Assembly: GCA_034509755.1 (NCBI GenBank)
Contig: CM067544.1
Span: 10,271,501-10,335,500, forward strand
Source of the DNA: Anisodus tanguticus
Lineage: Eukaryota > Streptophyta > Magnoliopsida > Solanales > Solanaceae
Length of the DNA stretch: 64,000 nt
Reading direction: 5' to 3'
The notes under the pieces are model-generated. The model was not told where the DNA came from. It saw only the letters and a program-made list of their open reading frames with translations, and did no database searches. Position numbers and translations under genes: made by a program. Shown in pieces: positions 47,227 to 59,900 of this stretch. Position 1 is the stretch's first letter. Each line of letters begins with the position of its first letter.

Positions 47227-50200
47227 CACCCCCGCATTGATAGCGAGCGGTCTTCGAACGTTGAGGCTGGCCCTAAAATCTTCAAAAAGGACCGAGGGAA
47301 GACCCTTTGTAAAGATGTCTGCAATCTGATATCTTGACGGGACATGACAGACGCGTACCTGACCCCGAGCAACCTTTTCACGGACAAAGTGAATGTCCAT
47401 CTCGATATGTTTAGTGCGTTGGTGCTGAACCGGATTACCAGAAAGGTAAATGGCACTAATATTATCGCAATAAACCAAGGTTGCTTTCTGAATAGGTGAA
47501 TGAAGCTCCGATAGCAAATTACGTAACCAACATGATTCTGAGACCACATTAGCTACCCATCGATATTCAGCCTCGGCACTTGAGCGGGATAGAGTCGCTT
47601 GACGCTTCGCAGACCAGGAGACCAAGTTGTTGCCAAGGAACATATAGTAGCCATACGTAGACCGTTTGGTGTCTGGACACCCACCCCAATCAACATCTGT
47701 GTATGAGACAAGTGTGGATGTCGATGAAGGATATAAATGCAAACCATAGTCCAGTGTACCCTGAATATACCGAATGATGCGTTTGAGTGCATTCATGTGC
47801 TCAAATCTGGGATCATGCATGAATAAACACACCTATTGGACAGCATACGTAATATCCGGTCTAGTAAAGATAAGATACTGAAGGGTCCCTGCAAGACTAC
47901 GATAGCGGGTCGGATCCTCGTAAGGTATGCCGACCGCGGCCCGAAGCTTGGGCTTAGTATCAACTGGAGTGGAAGTGGACTTACAGGATGACATCCCAGC
48001 CCTCTCGATGATCTCAGCTGCATACTTTTGTTGAGACAAGAACAATCCATCGGAATGACGCTTGACGGCCATCCCCAAAAAGTAACTTAAGGTCTCTAAG
48101 TCTTTCATAGCAAACTCAGAGCTGAGCATGGTCATGATAGACTGGCGTAAGGAATCGGAGGAGGCAGTCAAAATGATATCATCCACATACAACAGAATGT
48201 AGGCCAAGGACGAACCACGACGGTAGATAAACAAGGAATTATCGACCTGCTGTGAGTGAACCCAATAGTCGAAACATAGTCGCAAACCTTGTATACCAGG
48301 CCCGTGGAGACCGCTTAAGCCCATATAAGGACTTCTTTAACAAACCAGACATGATGAGGACGGTTAGGATCCCTGAATCCCAACGGCTGATGCATATAGA
48401 CTGTTTCCTTGAGATCACCTTGTAGGAAAGCATTCTTGACATCCAACTGATGAATAGGTCATGCCTTTGAAAGAGCCAAGCTAAGCACAATGCGAATGGT
48501 AGCCGGCTTGACCACCTACGGCATCTGACCATCAGATGCCGTAGGTCGTCTTCTAACATTACCGACATTTCGGGTTTTCATAAATTTCACATAAGAGAAA
48601 AGCTCTTTTCATCATCAGAAACAACCTGATTTTCTACCTCTTGCATTGCATTACCATAACGAAAAGAAAGAACGTCTCCCCATAATCTATACCAACCTGC
48701 TGAGTCTTACCATCACCCACAAGCCGCGCCTTATGTCGAGCAAATGAACCATATGAATTCTCCTTATGAGCAAAAATCCACATAGACCTGATAATAGTAA
48801 TATCAGATGGACGGGGCACTAACTCCCACGTCTTATTAGCAATAAGAGCATTATATTCATCAGTCATAGCAATTTTCCAATTCAGGTCGTTTAAGACAGA
48901 CACAGGATTACGGGTCAAGGGGATTTAGAGACATTCAAATGTAAATTAAAATGTTTTTTTTGGTGTAAAAACACCCCATTGACTACGAGTGACCGGTCTA
49001 TGACTCGAGGAAGAAGTGAGCGAATTTTGAGAATTTTCTGGGCTCGGGACGGACTGGCCAACAGGCAGTGGGCCTGTTGGCCCAAATCGGCAAATTGGAG
49101 TAGGAACTGGACCAGTTCCAGAATTGGGCAGGATTGGCCCAATCGCTGGAACTTATCCAGTGATGGGAAATTGCGACGGAACAGTGGGGCCAGTGGGCAG
49201 TGGGCCCGTTGGAGAATTTTGGGTGTGGGACATGTCCGAAAATTGGTGAGTAATATACGGGGATATACCATCATCCAAAAAATTATACGAACTAGCTCGG
49301 GAGTATGAACTTTTGTAAAGGGAAAATGTGTTTCATCAAAAATTACATGGCGATTAATGATGATTTTTTTGGAGGATAAATCAAAGCATTTGTAACCATG
49401 ATGATTAGACGGATAACCCAAGAACACATACGGAATAGACCGGGCCTGAAGTTTGTTAATTGTAGTGGACGGGAATAACGGATAACACAAACACCCAAAA
49501 ACCCGAAGATGAGAATAAGAATGATTCTTATTATATAAAATTTGGAGGGGGGGAAGAATATGTCAGACCTTTGGAAGGAATTATGTTAAGGAGATATGTG
49601 GTCATTTGAAGAGCATGGTGCCAAAAATATGGGGGTACGGAAGCATGAATTAAGAGAGTGCAGACAATGTTATTTATGGAACGAATTTTGCGTTCGGCTT
49701 TCCCATTTTATGAAGATGTATGAGGACAAGAAATATGAAAATTGATCCCATTATTAGCACAGAACTCCCGAAACACCCTATTGTCATACTCTTTTCCATT
49801 ATCACACTGAATATTTTTTATTTCTCTTTCGAATTGGGTTCTAATGAATGCTCTAAATTTTACGAAGACGAAAAACACTTGAGATTTATTTGCAATTGGA
49901 AACGTCCATAAAAATTTAGAATAATCATCCAAAAAGAGAACATAATACCGATGACCCAACGAACTTAGAACATGAGACGTCCATAGGTTGCTATGAATAA
50001 TATCAAATGACATTGAAGTATGAGAATTTGAGTCTACAAATGGCAACTTAACATTTTTTCTAAAGAACAAGATTGACAAATTCGAGTACGACTCGTACCC
50101 TTACATGAAATATAACTATTTTTATCTAAAACTGACAAAATAGAGGATTTCGGATGACCAAGACGAGCATGACACAAGGAAGGAGAAATGGCTGCAAAGG

Positions 50201-51819
50201 CTGATGGCAAGGCTTGACTCGATGGACTGAAACCGGGCGTGATAGGATAAAGATCCCCCTACTATCACACCTCATGAGATGACTCCCCGTCTTGAAATCA
50301 TTTACAGAGAAATCAAAAGGATCAAATTCAACAGTAATAGAATTGTCAGTGGTGAACTTTGGACAGACACTAAGTTTTTAATCAATTTGGGGGCATGTAA
50401 AGTATTTTTCAAGATAAGGGGTGGATTGGGGGGAGGCAAAGTTTTCTGACCATAACCCTGAATTGGAATAGAGTTACCATTACCGACAATTATACCCCGA
50501 GGGTTGCTCAAATTGGAATAAGATGAGAGAGTACCTGAATCGGATGTCATGTGGGTAGTGGCACCGGTATCCATATACCAATTCGGGTCCGGTTGTGTCA
50601 AACCCAGTGTGTGCATCGCAACCTCGATATCGGTCTGAGTGGGGCCAGCTGCGTGGTGAGCTTGCGGAGGCCGGGGCCTAAGAAGCCCGTAATCGGACCG
50701 TCCCGGGCCGTAATCGCCGGGACCGGAATTTCGGGCCGAGGCGAGGCCGTGGAGGTTGCTTTGGAAAGCCCACTGGCCAAATGCTTGAATGTGTTGTGGA
50801 GGTGGGCCGTAGGACCACTGGTCCAAGCCCACGGCCCAGAGGCCCAAGGCTGAGACCAGTGTGTCGGTGGCCCACTGTATCCTGGATGGGGTCCACTGCC
50901 ACTGTTTTGGCCACCGTGACTGCCGCCGGAACCGTCGCGTTTGGCCCCGCGATTTTTTCCATTATTTTTCCGGCTATTTTTGCTACCCCCGTGTGATCGG
51001 TTTTGGTTCGAATTGTTACCAAAATTTTGAGGACTAGTGGAGGAAGTCATCATGACCACGGGACTAGCATTAGTAGCCGCCTTTTTAGCCAAACCGGCTT
51101 CTTCCAAGGTAAGCATGGAGCGGGCTTGATAGAACCTTGGAAGAGGATTACTTTGACGAATGAGAGTTTCAACGCTACTATAGGCCTCGGATAGGCCAGC
51201 AACCATCTGTAAAACAAGACGATCTTCACTAACTGGCGCACCAACGTTACGGAGTTGGTCCGCCAATTCCTTTAACCTTTTGCAATATGCTGAAACGTTC
51301 GGGAAATTTTCCATGTTGACGTGGGAAAAATCCTGTTCAAGGGTAACAACTCTGGAATTTTGATTATCCCGGAATATGTCACGCAGTCTATCCCAATTGC
51401 GGCATCGCCGTAGCGTCTGGCTCAATAATCGTCTGCAATAGGTCAGTAGAAATAGTAGAATAAATCCACTGAAGGACGGTGGCATCAAGTGTTGTCCATA
51501 ACTTAGGATCATCCTCGCGTTTAGGGACCTCCGTATCATTAGGAGCCGCGGGGATTATGTGATGGATGACTTGATGCGAACGAGCGTGAATTTTGAACAA
51601 CTCGGCCCACGTCGCATATTGGACGTTTTCTATTTCAAGAATTAACGGGATATGATTCTTGATGTTAGAAACAACAAGGGCAGAGTGAAACGTGTTCTTT
51701 GACGTAGACATAACGAAAGAACAAGAGGTGAAAGAGGGATTTGTAAGATAGATTTTGAGAGCGGAAGAACAATTTGGTAAACCCGAGGGGGGGGGGGTCT
51801 CGGCCGAGAGGAACAACAA
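47227..51819 (-). pseudogene. Copia gag-pol of the 46932-52274 element, lightly broken
   Basis: On the minus strand: gag at 50598-51819 (FHSALVVSNIKNHIPLILEI, LFKIHARSHQV, ARSMLTLEEAGLAKK, with frameshifts). Protease is at about 50570 (WYMDTGATTHMTSDSG, catalytic DTG intact). Integrase is at 49708-50079 (FDIIHSNLWTSHVLSSLGHR, IQCDNGKEYDN) and its tail at 48915-49490. Reverse transcriptase starts at about 48900 (WELVPRPSDITIIRSMWIFA) and continues at 47833-48324 with an intact YVDD. RNase H is at 47221-47832 (YTDVDWGGCPDTKRSTYGYY, LSRSSAEAEYRWVANVV). It is better preserved than the 36340 copy, but frame breaks in gag, integrase and RT prevent a full polyprotein. Confidence 0.88.
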
Positions 51820-51865
51820 AAATTTGTGAGAGAAAAATTTTGTTTGACCTAGACTTTTGATACCA

Positions 51866-52274
51866 TGAAAGAAATAATCCGCTTCATTATTTTGATTACT
51901 TGAAAGGCTATATATACAAGTTACATAATAGGAGAGAATCCTATTCCTATTCCATTCCTAAAACCTTATTCTATACATTTATGGTATGATATTTCAACCT
52001 GCAAATGTTGTTCACAAGTTCATGCTATTTCTGATTGAGAAAAAACAATTATCATAACACCGTTAAACTGCATATGCACTAAAAGGGGTGAAGGGTTGGT
52101 GGTGGTACCAGACACCACTTGGATACGTGAAAACGAGTGTATCATTACTGTACATGAGCACACACCTTCCCATGTACATAAGTCCTTAACTATTTTTATG
52201 TCAATGTGCTAACCTAGATAATCCAATTGGGTATATGATGCTCAATATACACAATATACAATGTATATTTAACA
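51866..52274 (-). repeat. 5' LTR of the KH-gene copia, chimeric with host sequence
   Basis: 51866-51984 matches the left LTR start and 52241-52274 matches its end ('ctcaatatacac' to 'tttaaca'). The part between is not LTR but a near copy of the KH-gene region 46598-46858. Confidence 0.9.
51985..52240. repeat. Copy of KH-gene sequence 46598-46858 inside the LTR
   Basis: Runs from 'tgatatttcaacctgcaaat' to 'gggtatatgatg'. Compared with 46598-46858 I count about five changes, including loss of one GTT triplet, over 256 bp. The source stretch lies just after KH-gene exon sequence (46598) and before the exon that holds the insertion, so it is probably intron. Confidence 0.92.
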
Positions 52275-52349
52275 GTTATGACTCTGCTAGTTATCCAGAT
52301 TTAACAGGTTCCACTAGGTAAGTATTATCTATTCATGATTTTGCATCAT

Positions 52350-52486
52350 TGCTTGGGCTTGTGCTTTGTCTTGAGCCGAGGGTCTCTCGGAAACAACCGC
52401 TCTACCTAACAAGGTAGAGGTAAGGTCTGTGTACACTCTATCCTCCCCAGACCCCACACATTGTGGGATTTCACTGGATATGTTGT
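52350..52486 (+). mobile_element. Short RTE LINE tail copy with 14-bp target-site duplication
   Basis: Complete tail: 'cttgggcttgtgctttgtct', 'gagccgagggtctctcgg', 'accgctctacct', 'gtagaggtaaggtctgtgta', 'gtgggatttcactggatatg', ending TTGTTG. The sequence 'tgattttgcatcat' flanks it (52336-52349 and 52487-52500). It begins at the same point as the 3' region of the LINE at 21158, so it is either a heavily 5'-truncated LINE or a SINE sharing the tail. It lies in a KH-gene intron. Confidence 0.88.
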
Positions 52487-52743
52487 TGATTTTGCATCAT
52501 GTTTTTTTTTTTTTTTAGTTTTAAAAAAAAACTTTGTTTTGACATTAAAGTGATTATTTTCATGAACTCCAGATAGCCAACCGTCAGAAGTCCCCAGGAG
52601 ATGAAGATTCCAAACCGCTCCTATGGTTCAGCATTAGGAACAGGAGAGTATAATGTTAGCTAGGTAATGATTCTTTTCCTAGAACTAGACGTTGGACAAG
52701 TTTAATGTGAATTCTTTCGTATTTCTTGTTCTCTCCTATTACT

Positions 52744-52766
52744 CCCCCCCCCCCCCCCCCCCCCCC
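52744..52766. repeat. C23 homopolymer
   Basis: Twenty-three C in a row in a KH-gene intron; its length is likely uncertain. Confidence 0.9.
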
Positions 52767-53479
52767 AGTAGAGGCCTTATAAAAGTTGTATCCTTGACGT
52801 CCGATAAAATTGTAACTATTCATTAGCCAACCCCTCCGCAAGGATGACATGCACGGAACAAGTAAAAAGAAGCCTTACATAATTGGTTTTCCCCTTTCAT
52901 GTTATGTGACATTACAACTATTAGAATGAAGTGCTAAATCTTTACACGATGTTTGGTTCAAGGTAGGAGAGGAGAATGTGAAGGGTATGGGGGGATGCGG
53001 CTTGTTTACCAAAAGGGGAAGTAATTGCAGTTGATCATTTTATTCAATCATTAAAAAAAAAAAAGAGAGAAGAAAATGTACTATTTAAAGTCGGACTATC
53101 CCTTTTCTGTCCAGCTATGGTGATATTACAAAAGTTGATGTGGAGGGGCTAGTACTCCCTCTACTAATACCCTTCCCTTTCCTATTGTTTTCCTAACTAA
53201 ACAAGGGAAATATTCTTTCCCCATCTTTTTCACCTTATGCAGTTCATTGTCTTCCGGCTCTAACCAAGTATAGCATTTATTATTTTTCTTCTTTTTTTAT
53301 GGTTCTTTTATATGTAAACAGAAAACATAATGATTACTTTTATTAGTTGATGGAGCAAATATGCTCCATTTCTCAAATAAGGCCATCTAAAGTGCGGCAT
53401 GTGATGTTTTGTTTTATTAGATAAACTAATAATGTTTTTGGTGCAGTTATACAAGATTAGGCAAGATTTAAAATGACAA

Positions 53480-53770
53480 CATTCAACAAAAGATGTAAGC
53501 GACACCCATAGAGGATAAAATGAGAGGTCACTTGAGATGGTTTGGTCATGTCCTACATCGACCTCCAGATGGACCGATCCATATGCGGCAACCAGATTCA
53601 CCCTCCGTGGATGAACCTTGCGGAGGAACCCTTAGGTTTTCGGGGAATTGGATTCTCACCAATGTTGCGTTATTCATGTCGACATTCTCGCTTCCGCTAA
53701 ATAGAAGTAAAAGATTCATATAGGCGATACCACTTAGTTGAGATTAAGGTTTAGTCGTGTTGTTACATTT
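53480..53770 (+). mobile_element. Second RTE-type LINE fragment (reverse transcriptase C-terminus)
   Basis: The plus strand reads 'PIEDKMRGHLRWFGHVLHRP' then PDGPIHMR, the LINE motif seen at 21430-21490 but of a different subfamily. The rest is frameshifted. It ends in 'gtgttgttacatttacattt'. Severely 5'-truncated, in a KH-gene intron. Confidence 0.75.
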
Positions 53771-54211
53771 ACATTTTGTCTGGTGTTCGCCTAAATTATT
53801 TTAGTTTGTTTCCAATAGTAAGTCATTGCTAATTATCTTAAATATAAATTCCAGGTTGCTGGAAATAGATCAAGGTTCCAGGATCCTCATTCTGTTGGGT
53901 CTGGATTTGTTGATGATATTTGTGGTTCTTCAGACCATTTAAATACGGAGCAGAATACTTTTCAGGGATTTGGTTCTTTCTGCTAGACGGAGCAGCGAAG
54001 TTTAGCAAGTTCTTACCATCATAATTATAGTGCTCAACAAAGTGGTTACCAAAATTATAATGCTCAAGGTACCTACTCTGGTGTTAGTCCTTCCCAATTG
54101 CCTTACCAGAACGTTAATCCTCATCAAGCTCCATACCGAAGCATCAATATGGAACAGCAACCTTACCAGTACGTGAGTGCAAAGGTTCCTGCCACTATTG
54201 ATGTTAGATGA

Positions 54212-56487
54212 TAAGTTCCTTTGCCAACTGATGGCAAATTTTAGGCATATTTTGTACCATAATGTAGCATTTCATTGTGTTATAATTGTTGCTGATGTCT
54301 CAGCATGTTTAGATGGTTCCAGAGGAATTTAAGATGTTGTATTATATGAAAGCTTTCTTGCATTGGTGAAAAGTGACATATTCTGGTTGGTCAGAGCACC
54401 ATGATCCTTAACTTCATTTCCTGGTATCCATCTCGATTAGTATTATTATTGTTATTTTGAATCTAGTATTCGGAAAGCCAGTTTCATTTTGTTTGGATTT
54501 ACAACATAGTACTGCCTTTAGCGAATGTAGATACTGCCCGTGTGACCTGGCATTGCTGTATTGTTGTCTTTCCTGCATTCCTGGAAGGACTCAAGGTTCA
54601 TATTTATTGACAACCTTTATCTGCACTGACGGTAGCAAGCAAACTTGAATACTCGAGGTTGGTATGTGTTTTGACTCTTTTTTTTCGAGTCATTTCTTGA
54701 ATTATTTTAGTTTCTTTAAGTAAATATAATTTAAATTCAAATCAATATTACTCGTCTAAATAGGGAAAGTGAAAATGTATTTTTGTGATTAGAAACATTG
54801 AACTAGCTGTCGACAGCAGTGGCTCCCCCAATTTTCTCTAACCAGCTGGGCTAAAAAGAGTGTAACGGTTGGGCAGGGTAGACAGGGTCAAACCAATGTG
54901 TAACGTTAGCGGAGCTGTCACTTGGAACTATCATCTTGTTGGACAGTAAATTGTTTCTTGTACTTGTTTAGAATTCCATTTGCAAGTATTATGTCAGAGT
55001 CCTCTTGTTATTTGTTTGGAATATCTGGGCTATCCAGAGTTTGCTGCATCTGCATTCCCGTTCTTTCATTTCTTTGTTTCATCCTGCTGCTATGATAAAG
55101 GATACTAATACCCTGCACTGCACTATAATACCTTTTTGCATTCTTAAATTTGACCGAATGATTTATAGACTGCAAATGGACGCCAGCAGGATAAATTTTA
55201 CAGATGAATTTGTTACAAGGAGAAATTTACATCCATAAATTGTGTCCAAGTTAGTGGTGTCCATGCTAAGCAGTTTATTCTTCTTGAATTTTCAACACCT
55301 TGAAATTAAATACAAAAAATAGTATGAGCTCAGGCATGCATTTGTTTTACGGATTTAACTTTACACTTCTAATGTTAAATTCATTTATCGGTGTATTTTA
55401 ACTTGTTATAGTCAGTTACCTGCTTTGTTTTCCTGATCACTAACCCCACCTTGACATGATCGCGTAAATAATTTGTAAAACCTCCCAGTGTATTATTATG
55501 TATATAAGTCAAACCCTTGTTTTTCTAGGTTCCCCATAGTTTTCCTCAACGTACCTGAATGGATTGGTACCTCGTTGAAAACAGAAGTGGGTGCACAAAT
55601 TGACTAGCTTTGTCTACCAGTGCATGATTTCTGCCCTTTCTTTGAGAGTCATGACTTACTTTGGTGAAACAAATGATGGACTATACTTGGGTGTTTGACA
55701 TGTTTTTTAGAGTGTTTTTCCCAAATGGTACACATAACAAGTACAGTGAAACAGCAAGGACTTGTTATTGCGTTTTACACATGATGCTAATGCTCTCATG
55801 GTAAGTAAAAGAGCTTTCTCTCGCCTCGTATCCTATCTTGTCGTATCATAGTGTAGGGCAAACCAAAACAAAATGATCTATATAGGCTTACTATTATTAT
55901 GCCAGCATTAGTTTCGATAAAATTCACGATATATGGCCGCAATAAAGTGTTTGCTGTTCTCAATTTGTCATATGCTCCACCCATATATTAGTGCTCTTAC
56001 CCACTTGTCCACTCTACCCAGTCTCCAGAGAGAAAATTGAGTGGGTAGCTCTATTTAGGAAAAGGTTGAATTAGTATCTATCCCGAATAAAACTAGTCTA
56101 TTTAATTGCATATCCTACATGTTAAGATCTTCTTGTCATTTCATGGCATTAGTTTGTTTTGCATCTCTACAGGAATTATCAATAATCTTGGATGCATATA
56201 ATACTTACAATTCATTTATCCAAAAAAATAGTTCTTAGTTTGTACTTTTATAATCGATAGGCAAGAATCCGTTACTATTCCAATCAGAGTCTATTCACTA
56301 CTTGGTGATTGACATCTACATCATATAACCACCTCTTTGCTAGGGAGCGTATGATTATTGAAGTTGGCATAAGAAAGAGATGACATTATAAAACAATCAC
56401 ATTATAACATATTGTGTTTAGATAATGGTTTCATGGCCGGCAATCTGAGAGGATATCCCGGAAATGATGGTTCAAATATGGGATAAT
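54212..56487. other. Intergenic region after the KH pseudogene
   Basis: About 2.3 kb without a recognisable exon, RNA gene or repeat. The first ~150 bp are probably the 3' UTR of the KH gene. Confidence 0.45.
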
Positions 56488-56830
56488 TGTTAAGAGTCCC
56501 ACATCGGAAATGGAATGTAAACATGGACTCCTTATATAGATTTGGACAATCATCACCCTACAAGCTAGCTTTTGAGGTTGAGTTAGGCCCAAGATCCATT
56601 CTTTACATGGTATCAGAACCAGGTCTATTCTAATTCTTTATTCGTCGATGTTGGGCCCCCAAATTATATTGTCTACGCTCTAGATAACGAGGTCTGGGCG
56701 TGCGGGGGACTAGTAAGAGTCCCACATCGGAAATGGAATGGGAACATGGTCTTCTTATATGGACTTGGACAATCCTCACCCTACAAGCTAGCTTTTTGAG
56801 TTGAGTTAGATCCAACATCCATTATTTACC
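56488..56830 (+). mobile_element. TRIM element, 343 bp, plus orientation
   Basis: Two 120-bp LTRs, 56488-56607 ('tgttaagagtcccacatcgg' to 'ctttaca') and 56711-56830, flank a 103-bp interior. The primer site TGGTATCAGAACCA is at 56608-56621 and the purine tract 'gcgggggac' comes before the second LTR. There is no coding capacity, as in all TRIMs. The second LTR starts TAGTAAG by mutation. I see no clear target duplication. Confidence 0.92.
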
Positions 56831-56908
56831 GTTCGACTCCATAATGGAAAAAAGAAAAGGTAAAAAATGGGGTAAGTAAATCACAACTTGGCGTCAATTA
56901 ATAGGTTA

Positions 56909-59900
56909 TGATAGTGAATATATTCCATATATATTCATAATATATTCTGTAATTAATATTTAGTGTAATTAAGGTAAAATACAGATCATAATTCTATTAG
57001 GACTACAATTGTAATGAAGGTAAAATAGAGATCCTAATTCTATTAGGACTACAATTGTATACTATATATATATATGACATTAATAAGAGAACTCTATCAA
57101 GGAGAATTACACTATTCAACATGGTATCAGAAGCCAAATTCTAGCCTCCTCTCAAACCCCAGTGTTCATCTTTCTTATTGTAGATAATCAACTTCTTTTT
57201 TCCCCTACGCATCCAATACGATATCATCATTATTCATTAAACACACTGGTGTTAAATAAAAAAAATTCAAGGTTGTGGTGTAACACTAAATTTGGTCCAA
57301 GACTCTACCACCCCATATTCTTTCATCATCCATCAATGTTGTCTGCGTTTGTATGATCCAACATAAAAAGACACCCTCTAGGAGCCACAAAATCATAACA
57401 ATAATAACAGTTAGTATGTATTGGCACATCGAAGAACGTGCAAGGCTTTCTTAGGAAAAGGTCTCAATTTGTTGGTTTCATCTCTCTACATCTTGTTCTG
57501 GTCCTTCAGAGGAGCCATCAGTTTTAAGCTTTTGGGTTCTTCAACAACCTCGTCTTTCTATCTAATCTACCATTCATGAACATGGCACGATATTTCTCGT
57601 TGCAGCCCAGCATTCTGGGCCCACCTCCAGGCCCACGATACACGGGTCACCAGCACCAGGCCCACTACACAGCGACCCAGCAACAGTCGCCTAACCTCAA
57701 TCCAACAGATTTGGGCCATGCTTTCGTTCTTTAAAAATTCAGTAGCCCGATGATGCGTGGTATATGGATACGGCCGTCACGTCTCACCTCACCAATAATT
57801 CTGGTAATCTTCCTCAACTGCGCAATTTAAATACTCCTCAATCTATTATGGTCGAAAATGGTCATCGCATTCCAATTTAAGGGTTTGGCCACATACTAAC
57901 TCCACCACCGCAACCCCACTTCTCCCTTAAAAATATCATATATGCCCCTAACATTATCAAGAACCTCATCTCCGTTAGTAAATTTGCCACCGATAATTCG
58001 TATCCATTAATTTTGACTCGTTTGATTTTTTTGTATCGGACCTACGTACCGGGAAACTTCTTACGAGATGCAACAGTTAGGGGGACCTCTATCCTTTCAT
58101 GTCCGCTGCCAGTGTCATTCCTCCCACATCTCTAACTGTCATCTTCTCCTCCACGCGGCATAGTAGACTTGGACATCCCGGAACTCATATTTTTTATTTT
58201 CTTAGAAACCACAATTTAATTAAATGTAATAAAGGGAACCTTGCACATTGCTCCTCTTGTCATCTAGGAAAACATCTTCTTTAAGTGTTACTTTCTCTCC
58301 CTTTGATATTATTCATGCGAATTTATGGACATCTCCAATAACTAGCAACCTATGTCATAAATATTATTTGGTATTTTTGGATGAGACTTCTCACTTTCTT
58401 TGGGTCTATCCGCTTAAACTTAAGTCTCAAATCTACTCCAAATTCCTTGAATTTTGTATATTGGTTAAAACGCAATTTGAAAAAGACATCAAAACGTTTC
58501 AATGTGATAATGGTCGTGAGTTCAATAACTCCCACTTTCATAATTTTTGTGTGGCTAATGGCATGGTTTTCCATTTCTCATGCCCCATACTTCCCCTCAA
58601 ACTGGTAAAGCCGAAAGAATTTTTCGCACCATCAACAACATGATTCATATCCTTCTTTTTCATGTGTCTCTCCACCTATCTTTTGGGTTTATGCATTAAA
58701 AATGGTAGAACATATTCTTAACTTCTTACATACCCGTACGATTCAAAATCGGACACCCACCGAAATTATCTTCCGTCGGATCCCTTCCTATGATCACCTT
58801 CGAATTTTTGGTTGTCTTTGTTACCCAAATCTGGCCTCCACGGTCCCTCACAAATTAGCACATGGCTCCACTCCGTTCGTCTTCCTCGGTTTTCCGTCAA
58901 ACCGTAGGGGATACTTGTGTTATGAGATATCCACAGACAAAATCTTAATCTCACGCCATGTCACGTTTGTTGAGTACGTCTTCTCGTTCGACAACATCCA
59001 AAAAATTGAGTCATTGATTATGATTTCTTTGATGACTTGGACACCTCCCCTCTACTCCGAAATGCACTACAAAATCCGCAAGCTTCGGTCGTTCAATCAC
59101 CCATTCCGTCGACCACAACCCACTACCCGCCAAACCTAATCCCGACCCATCCCCTGCCCAACCCCACAGCCCGTCACCACTGCCTAATCCCGACCCCGCT
59201 TCCCAGTCCTACCTATAACTACCCAGCCCCCTTGCCCCACCAATGACCGTCCCCATTCATCACATGGAAACCCGTGCACAACACGAGATTTTTAAACCAA
59301 AAGTTCACTTTAACCTATCGACTCAAACCATCTTACCCATTTCTGAAAACCCAACCTTAGTCAAACTTGACCCGAATTGGAATGCGGCCATGCGAGAGGA
59401 GTATAATGCGTTTACTTCACAATGCACTTGGGATCTTGTTCCACGACCTGAGGGGTGAATGTAATCCATTGTATGTTGCTATTTCATCATAAGTTCAGAG
59501 ATAATGGTGCCCTTGAACGTTACAAGGCCAGACTTGTGGCAAATGGAACAGGGCAGCAGTAGGGTGTTGATTGTGGTGAGATTTTTAGACCAGTGGTTAA
59601 GCCATCTACCATCCGCACGGTTTTGAGCATTGCTATGGGGAATAATTGGCCTATTCACCAGCTTGATGTAAAGAATGCTTTCTTACATGGGGATTTGAAA
59701 GAAATCGTCTATATGCATCAACTGCCAGGATTTGTGCATCCAGAGGCTTCTCATTATGTTTGTCGTCTTTGTAAGTCGCTATATGGGCTGAAACAAGCCC
59801 CCAAGGCTTTGGATGAGCGGTTTCTTACATACATCATACAGATCGGGGTTGTGTGCAGCAAGAGTGATCATTCATTATTCATTTTTCATTGAGGTACTGA

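Larger units (their letters stand above)
46932..52274 (-). mobile_element. Ty1-copia retrotransposon inserted in a KH-gene exon
   Basis: Left LTR 46932-47226 (295 bp, 3' LTR by orientation) and right LTR 51866-52274 (409 bp). The purine tract 'gcgggggtg' (minus strand) borders the left LTR, and a primer site reading TGGTATCAAAAG on minus borders the right LTR. The 5-bp duplication GTTAT is perfect. The right LTR has the same two ends as the left, but its middle is replaced by a copy of host sequence (51985-52240). Gag, protease, integrase, RT and RNase H are all recognisable in order on the minus strand. Confidence 0.93.
44339..54211 (+). pseudogene. HEN4-like multi-KH RNA-binding protein, decayed and split by a copia element
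   Basis: KH proteins bind RNA through a GxxG loop. KH1 is at about 44455-44545 (VYHILCQSKRISSVIGKGGN). KH2 at about 44780-44930 is broken by a stop inside the GxxG region (TTRLLVARNLVGGF, stop). KH3 is at 45755-45905 (FTMKIMCSAAKIGSVIGKGG). KH4 is at about 46075-46200 (TTRLLVPPSKVGCILGQGG) and has a frameshift and a TAG. KH5 is at about 46370-46490 (FGIAKDGLVEILSRLRARCL). There are further frameshifts near 44400, 44545 and 45710. The exon GGVRGYDSASYPDLTGST is cut after GGVRGY by the copia element (46932-52274). Tail exons lie at about 52573-52660 (MKIPNRSYGSALGTGEYNVS) and 53855-54211 (SRFQDPHSVGSGFVDDICGS, stop TAG, then a Gln/Tyr-rich end). Five KH domains and a Tyr-rich tail fit the HEN4/At4g18375 group. 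I judge it dead. Confidence 0.82.

Noticed and set aside
50551..50996. Plus-strand open frames of 70-100 codons
   Set aside because: Antisense to copia gag; no domain of their own.
46598..52240. Reading the 256-bp duplicate as a target-site duplication
   Set aside because: Copia elements make 5-bp duplications, and GTTAT is present at the true ends. The copy lies inside the LTR, not outside it.
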